Program-made: the position numbers and the translations under genes
The notes under the pieces: generated by a model
What the model was told of the DNA's origin: nothing
Database searches by the model: none
What the model saw: the letters and a program-made list of their open reading frames with translations, nothing else
Source: Numida meleagris
Taxonomy: Eukaryota; Chordata; Aves; Galliformes; Numididae
Direction: 5' to 3'
Assembly: GCF_002078875.1 (NCBI RefSeq)
Contig: NC_034424.1
Coordinates: forward strand, 5,998,793 to 6,062,792
Length of the DNA stretch: 64,000 nucleotides
Shown: positions 57,201 to 64,000 of the stretch, in pieces
How positions within the stretch are numbered: position 1 is the first letter of the stretch
Layout of the letters: every line of letters starts with the position of its first letter

Positions 57201-60200
57201 CAAGCAAATATGACATGAAAGATGTGGTAGGGGCCATTTTCTAAGGAAAAAAAAACCTAAGAAGCCGTAGCCACTGTTCCATGCATTTGGCTAAATCCAT
57301 CTATTTCAAGGATGGCATCTCATTATTCCTCCAAAGGCCAGATTCACACAGCAGCATTTAATTGGCTCATCCACATGGCTGGCGTTGAGCAGCAGAACAA
57401 AAAGACTGTGTGGTGCCACTGGCAGCCTGGGGGGCACGGAGGTCAGAGCAGCGTGCTCGAGCACCCAGGCCAGATCTCCTCCCAGCCCCAACACAAACGC
57501 CCATAGAGACACAGACACGAAAGCCACATTTCCCCTGTATTTCAGTGAGTAAGACTGGCACACCATTTTCATCACCTGGCTTACAACAGTTGAGTTCAAC
57601 CCACCCCCCGCAGAACCTTACCCAGAGCTGGGAGCAAAAGCGTGGGGTTCACACACGAGCATTTCACCAGCGACACAAACACGCACACGGGTTACACAAG
57701 CACGGAGAGCAACTCACCGAATGCACAGGAAAGGAGCTGTGCCGGTTGAGAAAGGAGTTAGAGACTGACATAGTGAGGCCCTGAGCGGCACCGGTGTCCT
57801 CGGGGGTGAAGGGCACTTTAGTTTGCTGGACACAGTAGGAGACAGAAGGGAAAGAAGAGGCGGCATAGGAGGCCTGCTGAAAAGGGGGAAGAAAGCAAGA
57901 GACAGAAGAAACAAAGAAAGAAAGCACAGAAAAGGCTATGAATAAAGGGTAAGAAATGCTAACTGTAAAACAACGCATATAATGGCTTGCTAAGCAAACT
58001 GCTATTCATACAGTTCATCAGAGCCAGGCACACCAACATGCGTTCCTTGAGCTCAAGGAGCGTGTCAAAAATCACAGTTCAAATCTGCTTTGTTTCACAA
58101 ATCCCTTAAAAATAAGCAGCCCAGGACAGCTGTGCCAGGGGGAGGCACAGCGCTCCTCACCGCCCTGCTCCTCCATGGCACCACGGGCAGGCACCCAAAG
58201 GAGCAGGTATGGGCAGGAGCAGCTGCCCAGCAAGGAGCTGCCCCTTTTAGCTGGGCAGCAGCTGACTCCTGCAGATCAGCAGCTTTTTGTGGTTTTACTT
58301 TTTTGGTCGATTTGCAGATTGGAAACTTGAGACTGCGTAGCGTGGCCTGCAGGCCTTCACAAGGACTGCTGGGATACTGCTTAACAGGACATCCAGCCAG
58401 TTTCAGTGCAATTCAAAATGATAGACCGTTTGCACAAGAGGGGGACATTACACCGTAAATAACAAACACTATCAGGAATTTCTCCTCAATTCCACTACAG
58501 TAAGGGCCGGAGGGAGGCCAAGCTGTATCTAGGCTTTCTCAGCTCTGACTTTTTGAACATAACACACAAAAATTTCACATAAGAGTTATGAAGCTTGCCA
58601 GAAATGACTTCCTAATTATTATCTTAGAGGAGACCATCCAGCAGCCTTCCCCACTGCTGGAGCAGCTGATGTCCCCATGATTTGCCGTTTCAGAAGCTCT
58701 CAGGGCAGCAGGAGCAGAGGAACAATAGAACCTGATGGCTTTCACAGTGATTGCTGAATGAGCCATTCTCAGCTTGCATCACGTTCCCAACGGAGATGAA
58801 GGCAGGGGCACAAGGCTGCATTTTAAGAAACCTCTGCTTCAGGGGAACTGCAAGCAACACCTTGATAGCATCAGCTTGCAAGACTACAAGAACGCCCAAC
58901 AGGCAGAACGGTGACATCTTGGCTGCCCAGATAATGATTAAAGGGCAGCAGAGAAATGCTTTGCTTCAGTTGACAAACTGCATAATAACTCAGTTTACTT
59001 CTCCAGAAACGTTACTTTATCTTATCAGGACACCTATCTGTGCTGCAGGAATGTAGTTATGTGAACTCCCCAATTAGATCTCCGGGTAGCTTTTCCTATT
59101 TGATTACAGAGTAACACTCTGGGGCAGGCAAACTTTAGCACAGACAACATGAGGATGTAATGCAACAGTTGCCATCATGATGGGAAGAGCATGGCAAAAA
59201 AAGACCCTTAAAAAGAAGTATAGAACAAAATCCCACTTCTAGTGAAGCTGGAAACAAAACTGCTGCTGCATCTCTGAGGCCAGGGCTTTGTCCCCCATGC
59301 TGAAAATGGCACTCACCATAATGTCCAACCCACCACCAATGCACATGCACTCATGGATGTGCTTTAGGTGCCAGGAGTCCAAAACGGCCGAAAGAAAGCT
59401 ATGAAATTCCTTTTTTCNNNNNNNNNNNNNNNNNNNNNNNNNNNNNNNNNNNNNNNNNNNNNNNNNNNNNNNNNNNNNNNNNNNNNNNNNNNNNNNNNNN
59501 NNNNNNNNNNNNNNNNNNNNNNNNNNNNNNNNNNNNNNNNNNNNNNNNNNNNNNNNNNNNNNNNNNGAAGAACAGGTAAAATCCTGAATCACACACATGG
59601 ACTAACGTGGGGAAAAACATGCAGGAGTTAAATAATAGCTGAACCAAAGTCCTGTGGCTCCAGCAAAGACTGAGCCATAAAAGCAGTGATTATGTTTAAA
59701 TTGTTATTATCATCCTTGACAACAGTTGCAAAACAACACTGGGAACAACAGTGCAGCAACCTCTTGAAAATCATGCTGCCCCACGTGTCAAAATCTTCAA
59801 AGTAACAGACATTACACGTGTCTCTAGTCTGGCACAGATTCAGCCACGCCATGTGGCCACCAACACCTCATTTTTAGGGCATTTTAGGACTTTCAGAGCT
59901 TACGGGGAAGGGTCTGAACGCAGGGTTAGAAAGGAAGAGAAGAGCTCAAAGTAGACGATGCAAAACGCCTAAAAACACGTTACCAAGGTGGCAAAGAACA
60001 CAAGGTGAACAACATCAGTGAGACCCACCCCCTCACCCCCCCCAGAACCACAGCCTGTCAGAAACAGGAGGAGCAAACACAGAGCTGCTCCTAGGAGCAG
60101 CTGGGAAGGGCACTGCGGGGGTCACTCACCAGCTGCCGCTGCTTCGGTGGGAGAGCAGGAGGGGGTGCCAGATCTTGAGAGGGGTCTAAGCTGATAAAGG

Positions 60201-60332
60201 AGTCGTTGAAGCCATAGACCTCCATGAGGTGCTTGTTCTTCTGCTGGTAGATGTGCTCGTTCTGCGGGGTCTGGTAGAACATGGATGGCTGCGGCTCCGA
60301 GTAGTCCTCCACAAACTGCATGTATGCCATCA
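35888..60332 (-). CDS. RAPGEF1: RAPGEF1 (C3G), 3' half: 14 constitutive coding exons, 526 residues
   Basis: Guanine-nucleotide exchange factor for Rap1 (and R-Ras), recruited by Crk adaptors. Transcript order: 60332-60130, 46635-46547, 45246-45135, 43767-43692, 41046-40962, 39769-39677, 39579-39394, 39235-39151, 38933-38839, 38385-38307, 38169-38068, 37656-37559, 36608-36480, 36038-35888. Phases match throughout; 13 internal junctions include one AT-AC intron, the rest GT-AG. The product runs from MAYMQFVEDYSEPQPS through a Crk-SH3 ligand (PPPALPPKQR), an acidic/Ser linker, the REM domain and the CDC25-homology GEF domain to KTDREEKT and TAG at 35888-35890. Upstream exons with the other proline motifs are beyond 64000. 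Three additional in-frame exons (57718-57873, 49429-49710, 48203-48295) are treated separately as cassettes. Confidence 0.95.
39151..43767 (-). CDS. RAPGEF1: RAPGEF1 REM (RasGEF N-terminal) domain exons
   Basis: Exons 43767-43692, 41046-40962, 39769-39677, 39579-39394 and 39235-39151. The domain starts near GDILLVHATETDRKDLVLYC and continues through FLTTYRTFITPEELIKKLQY, NTFFVLVRVVDELCLVELTE and LARVLRKNILDKVDQKK to the HDFHSHEIAEQLTLLDAELF boundary with the GEF domain. The REM module stabilises the CDC25 fold. The intron between 40962 and 39769 is AT-AC; the others are GT-AG. Confidence 0.93.
39770..40961 (-). other. RAPGEF1: U12-type AT-AC intron in RAPGEF1
   Basis: Read on the minus strand, the exon ends CTGCAGTACAG and the intron starts ATATCCTTTT at 40961, the full U12 AT-AC 5' splice-site consensus. 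The intron ends TTCTTTAATTTGTGACCAAC at 39770, with AC as terminal dinucleotide. TTCTTTAAT resembles the U12 branch site TTCCTTAAC and its branch A lies about 12 bases from the AC. Only this junction yields KLQY-R-YEKF in frame (AG|G TAT GAG), the sequence expected of C3G. No GT-AG alternative keeps the reading frame here. Confidence 0.9.
45135..46635 (-). CDS. RAPGEF1: RAPGEF1 linker exons before the REM domain
   Basis: Exons 46635-46547 (ESPSVKDGHSKDS...GAE) and 45246-45135 (QQQSPDALESSQLEEEVDEL then SLIDHSEIMARLTLKQE). They form the acidic linker leading into the catalytic half. A Gln run at the start of the second exon differs from the human sequence I recall. They join in phase (AG|G). 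Confidence 0.92.
48203..48295 (-). CDS. RAPGEF1: RAPGEF1 candidate cassette exon C (31 codons, YVNL motif)
   Basis: 93 bases, phase 0 to phase 0, acceptor CCCTAG and strong donor GTAAGT. It encodes SENASEEAGEGEYVNLYSSG and then QSNGELPHSGG. The acidic EGEYVNLY segment contains Y-V-N, the pYxN pattern recognised by the Grb2 SH2 domain when phosphorylated. It sits just before the constitutive exon 46547-46635. Confidence 0.78.
49429..49710 (-). CDS. RAPGEF1: RAPGEF1 candidate cassette exon B (94 codons)
   Basis: 282 bases, phase 0 to phase 0, acceptor CCCATAG and donor CG|GTGAGA. It encodes YKSVFRSYSQDFVPHNQVS followed by a Ser/Pro-rich stretch and ETSLTDSLQTPS. Codon-like composition across 94 codons without a stop and matching splice sites make it a credible exon. 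It contains several tyrosines in its first ten residues and no structured domain. Confidence 0.78.
52113..52140 (+). repeat. Pentanucleotide (CAGCC/CGGCC)n repeat
   Basis: About five units of CAGCC grading into CGGCC in a RAPGEF1 intron. Confidence 0.8.
57718..57873 (-). CDS. RAPGEF1: RAPGEF1 candidate cassette exon A (52 codons)
   Basis: Open, phase 0 to phase 0, flanked by acceptor TTTTCAGCAG and donor CG|GTGAGT. It encodes ASYAASSFPSVSYCVQQTKV, then PFTPEDTGAAQGL and SFLNRHSSFPVHS. This is low-complexity linker-type sequence that would extend the region between the Crk site and the REM domain. Optional inclusion is inferred because the neighbouring constitutive exons join in frame without it; brain- and muscle-enriched long Rapgef1 forms are known in mouse. 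Confidence 0.75.
57874..60129 (-). other. RAPGEF1 intron between the Crk-site exon and cassette A
   Basis: 2.26 kb intron with no other feature recognised. It contains the assembly gap at 59418-59566. Confidence 0.6.
59418..59566. other. Assembly gap (149 N)
   Basis: Run of undetermined bases within a RAPGEF1 intron, preceded by a T-run, so a simple repeat may have caused the break. Confidence 0.99.
60130..60332 (-). CDS. RAPGEF1: RAPGEF1 exon with Crk-SH3-binding proline motif
   Basis: 203 bases, beginning two bases into a codon and ending in phase 0 at CAG CTG|GTGAGT. It encodes SMFYQTPQNEHIYQQKNKHL, EVYGFNDSF and then LAPPPALPPKQRQL. PPALPPK is the type of ligand bound by the Crk N-terminal SH3 domain; C3G has several, of which this is the last. 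It is the most upstream RAPGEF1 exon I can find in the window. Confidence 0.95.
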
Positions 60333-63300
60333 CTGCAACGCAACAAGTCACACTCAGTGTCCCTGGCCTGCGTGCTCCAGCCATCCTGCCACGAGCAGGC
60401 AGCGTGCCTGCCCCCAAAATAAAAGAAGAGTAAGAGCACGCTGCTCTCAGCTGGGCTTTGCTCCAGGCCAGGAGCAGCAAGGTACCTGCAGTAACTCACA
60501 CAGCAAGCTGCCATTCACCTTGGAGGAAAGAATCTGTCAATGTCCCGTCCTGCAACTCAGCGCACAATGGAAGCTGTCACAGCGCACAAACACATTTGGC
60601 AACAGTTTTGCTTAAACCAGTGAGCTCTCCTACCAGCGACCCAAGGAGTCTGAATCACTCGCTCTTGGTTCAAGTCCCCTCCCTCGTGCAACCCATGGCA
60701 TCTTGTTCAAGTCCCCTCCCTCGTGCAACCCATGGCAATCTGGAGAACATTGCTCAGCAGCTAGTGCTCAAACTCACCCAAAGAAAGAATGGCTACAGGC
60801 TGCTTTGCAGGAGGTACAAAGCATCTTGCACAACGATGCAACCTCAACAGCAGACCATTCCTGTGTCTATAGTATGTGTCCTATCTATAGACAGACTGCA
60901 AGCTTTCTCATTGTAGAGATCATGCTTTCTCCATCCTAGCAAGCTGATGAAATTTACTGAGAACACCTACCTGCAGCACTGGGCATATCTCTCTTAGCTA
61001 TTTCTATGTCACTGCTGGCACAAGAGACTGATCACTCAGAAGTGTCATTGACCATGACCTCCTACTTCCTCACCTCAAATCCAGCATCCTCAGCTCTCTC
61101 CCTTTCCAAGGCATCTTTGCATCTTTAAATTTGCAAATGAATCCAGCTGGTTCAAAAGAATTTCTGAGATGTGGTTTGATGGAATTATTAAATGGGATGA
61201 AGTCTTATTTAGTGGTCCTTAGCATCTGTACGATATCCTTCAAAAATCTTTGAAAAAATCCCATACAGGTCTGCTTATGTAGCTCTGACAAAGGATTATC
61301 TCAGTATTTTAGTGTGGAAGGAGAAAGACACCCAGTATCATAGAAAGATTACTACAAAACCCCAGAATTATTAAGGGACAGAAATGTATTGAGATGAAAA
61401 ATACATAACTGTCATCTATGTATCTAAGAACTGGAACAATAATTGTACTTAAATGTCATAAAAAGAACTAGCCAGGGACTTGCAAACACACCATTACATA
61501 CAAATTACTCTGTGATCATTCATCCCCTCCTCCTGATAAACACGCAGTTGTCAGGCTTTGGAACTCTGGTCATTAGGTGGCAATTACTCAGCTCCCGCTA
61601 GCATTTCAGTTGTGCAGCCGAAATGAACGTTTGATTTCAGTGAGAGCTATGAACACAGCCATCACAGCGCCGTATTCGCGCATCGTGAAGCCGGTTCCCA
61701 CACTAGCTCCAAGGCAAAACCCTCTGTTCACCTGCCAGTGCAGAGAGGCAGGCCAGCTTAGTGCAAACAGGATGCAGCCGTGCAGCGTGCCGGCAGGAAG
61801 GACCCGCTCTGCACCTGCCACGTGCACCTTTTTTCAGATTTCCTCTGCTGTTTTAAACTTCGCTTAGAAAGGGAGCTAAAGCAGCTCCCCCTTCCCACCG
61901 AATGACATCCCTCCTCCAGAAAACGGAATAAAGATTAAAAAAAAGCTCAGGAAACCTCAGCTGGTGCATTTCCATCCCGAGCGGTAACACCTGCTGTCCC
62001 CATCCCATGACCCCACACCGCGCTGCCAGGGGACGAGCTGCCCGCGTCCCACAGCACTGCCAGCTCCTGCAGAGCTCTGCCAAGCCTGCTGCAGTCCTGA
62101 CCTTCAGCTGCACGAGCCCAGCTCCTCTTCCTCTCCCAGCCTCCCCAGCACTGTGCAGAGAGGGCAGGCACCATCCCTGGTGCTTAAACCCTTCCCTTTT
62201 GAAAGGGGAGTGCCAGAAGTTTCCAACTGCACGTGCATGTGTCCGCGTGTGCTGCTGATGGCTGCTCATCCGCTTGTATCGGTGCTCACATAAAAGCCCA
62301 GTCCAAGCTTACTCCACTTTCAAGCAGTGTCATGTGAATTCTAAGACCTAACAGTGAAAAGAGGCATGCTTTGCCAATATTCTCTTATCTGAAATCACGC
62401 TGAGGGTGCGTTGGTGCAGAAAATGCAGGATTACTAAAACACTATGAGTGTTCACGTATCTACAGTTGACTCCACTATTCCCATTAATACCCGCGCCCTG
62501 AAAAATGTCTTAGTGTCACAGGGTAAGTTCTGAACATATCTCAGGGAATATATTTCTCTAGTAGCAAAAGTGAACTGAGGATACAGGTCCTTGGAGAGGC
62601 GTGGAGGACAAGAGCTCGAGGGAAAAGATCACATTTTTAGAGCTCATCAATTTATTAGGACAAAAGCCAAGAATTCTGGCTTGGCAGTGCTGGTATAATG
62701 CAGCTGAAATTGCTAGATTCAGACCAAGTCTTCATGCAGAGTTATCTACAAAACCTGTGCTACACTTAATGCTCAGATCCGAAGACATCTCAGGATCACC
62801 AGCTCTGAGTCGCTGGGTTCAGAAGTTTGTTTGGCACTGCAGACTTAGGAAGTGTTGGTGAAAAGCGTAACACATTAGATGCCTGCGTAAGATTGAATTA
62901 CTGCAACTCAAGGTAGTGAGCCTGAATGCTGTTGAGAGCCTTAACTCAATCTGGAAGGGAATAATGAAGAGCTCTTTTATCTCTGCTCTTTATGAGGCTA
63001 ATGCATCCCACTGCATGGCAGCTCCTGTGCCTCGCTTGTTACAACTAGTCCAGGGCTGCTGAGCCTGTCTCTGCTTCTACTCTGTCTTCATCTGTGTTTA
63101 GATGAAGCAAAAACCAGTTGGGATGGTGAAATACAAACCTGGCTCAGCAGCAGAGACTGCAGAGCACAAATTAAAATGGGCATCAATAAAATGCTGCCAA
63201 TCTTCGGCAGGAGAGTGAGGCAGCAGGACCACTCCTGAGATGGCTGTTTGCAAAGGCTCTCCCCCCCCCACCCTCTGGTGTGGTTTCTAACGAGGCAGAA

Positions 63301-64000
63301 ATTTAAAAAGCAGATGGGAAATTACATCACCAGCTCAGAGCAGGCCGCATGCCCTGCAGCGATTCTGCAAAGAGGGAGGGATGGGGGCTGCAGCTTCCAC
63401 TGTGAGCAGCTGGGGTGGGGTGACACAGTGTCTAAACAGCACCTCGGGAGAGAAGGGAGGAGAAAGAGAGAACCTCTCCCACCACGGCACCATGTGCAGC
63501 TTATGTCGGCTCTGAAGCACGACAGAAAGTATTTGCAAAGAGGGAGAGAAAAAATTAACAAATAAACATTTCTCTGTCTGCAGCAAGGAACACGTTCCCT
63601 GCAATCTGCTCGCAGCGCCGTGGCTGTCGTTCCTGAAGGAGCTGAAGCTGCTCAGGGATTTCTAGCACACATCAGCTCTGCCCACATGAGGAAAAATCAC
63701 AGGTGCTGCTCACGCTGCAGCAGGAGTCAGCCAGCAGTGCTGTGGCAGCTCTGCAGCCTCAAACCAGCGGCTCCTGGGGTCTGCAAGGGATTCCTGGAAG
63801 GTTATCAGCAACAAGGTACATCTGCAGTACCGATAAGGCACAGTAGTATCTGATGAAGAAACGCCACTGCGGGTCTGAGCCCAACTCCTGGTGGTGCCCG
63901 TGTTACAACCAGCCCCACACAGCAGCACTGGGTTCATGTGCATAGGCAAGAGCCAAAGTAATGGAAATTCTCAAGCCGCATCACATGTCAACTCACTGGA
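60333..64000 (-). other. RAPGEF1 intron continuing past the right edge
   Basis: No exon matching the upstream proline-rich part of C3G is visible. The stretch holds a 37-base tandem duplication at 60668-60741 and otherwise unique, unannotated sequence. An upstream alternative first exon cannot be excluded by eye. Confidence 0.55.
60668..60741 (+). repeat. Tandem duplication, 37-base unit, two near-identical copies
   Basis: Copies at 60668-60704 and 60705-60741 share GTTCAAGTCCCCTCCCTCGT and the following 13 bases exactly. The near-identity suggests a recent event. Confidence 0.9.

Larger units (their letters stand above)
36039..57717 (-). other. RAPGEF1 introns between 36.0 and 57.7 kb, content note
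   Basis: Introns over 300 bases: 36039-36479, 36609-37558, 37657-38067, 38386-38838, 39770-40961 (AT-AC), 41047-43691, 43768-45134, 45247-46546, 46636-48202, 48296-49428 and 49711-57717 (8.0 kb, the longest). Beyond the cassette exons I see no other gene on either strand and no recognisable CR1 tail. Small items are (GGAAGAAAAAA)2 at 44471-44492, T8G11-like homopolymers near 50936-50954 and an AGCCC pentamer run at 52113-52140. Confidence 0.55.

Noticed and set aside
60640..60745. tRNA or SINE promoter
   Set aside because: Only a B-box-like GTTCAAGTCC is present; no A box at the proper distance, no cloverleaf and no terminator in position.

Overview
This is vertebrate nuclear DNA, most likely from a bird, and a galliform such as chicken fits best. 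The evidence is spliced genes with GT-AG introns, CpG-island promoters, three 3'-end fragments of CR1 LINEs (the dominant avian/sauropsid retrotransposon), few other repeats and short introns. The gene order PRRC2B - POMT1 - UCK1 - PRRT1B - RAPGEF1 is, as I recall it, that of human 9q34.13, so this is a conserved syntenic block (a gene-dense microchromosome is an inference). All names come from recognising the conceptual splice products, not from a database search.

Layout. (1) 168-8805 (+): the last ten coding exons of PRRC2B, then a long 3' UTR reaching perhaps 13.4 kb. (2) 13.5-26.3 kb (+): POMT1, with a CpG-rich CRE/ETS promoter and 19 coding exons joining without a frame break into a complete 726-residue protein O-mannosyltransferase. 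(3) 27.3-31.25 kb (-): UCK1, seven exons; its first coding exon runs into a 308-base assembly gap. (4) 32042-32676 (+): a three-exon CD225/dispanin gene matching PRRT1B, divergent from UCK1 across a CpG island. (5) 33.6 kb to beyond the right edge (-): the 3' half of RAPGEF1 (C3G), with 14 constitutive coding exons carrying one Crk-SH3 site, the REM domain and the CDC25 GEF domain, plus three in-frame candidate cassette exons in the linker.

The genes are not an operon. PRRC2B is a translation-associated RNA-binding protein, POMT1 glycosylates alpha-dystroglycan in the ER, UCK1 salvages pyrimidine nucleosides, PRRT1B is a small membrane protein and RAPGEF1 activates Rap1. POMT1/UCK1 and PRRT1B/RAPGEF1 are tail-to-tail pairs; UCK1/PRRT1B are head-to-head.

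The most notable sequence-level observation is a minor-spliceosome (U12-type) AT-AC intron in RAPGEF1 (39770-40961, minus strand), with a full-consensus 5' splice site and a branch-site-like element. Other points are a phase-0 cassette-exon cluster including a YVNL motif, a NAGNAG acceptor, an in-frame alternative terminal exon candidate inside POMT1, and a near-perfect HNF1-type palindrome just upstream of the PRRT1B start. I found no prokaryotic-type system, CRISPR array, intact transposon or endogenous retrovirus.
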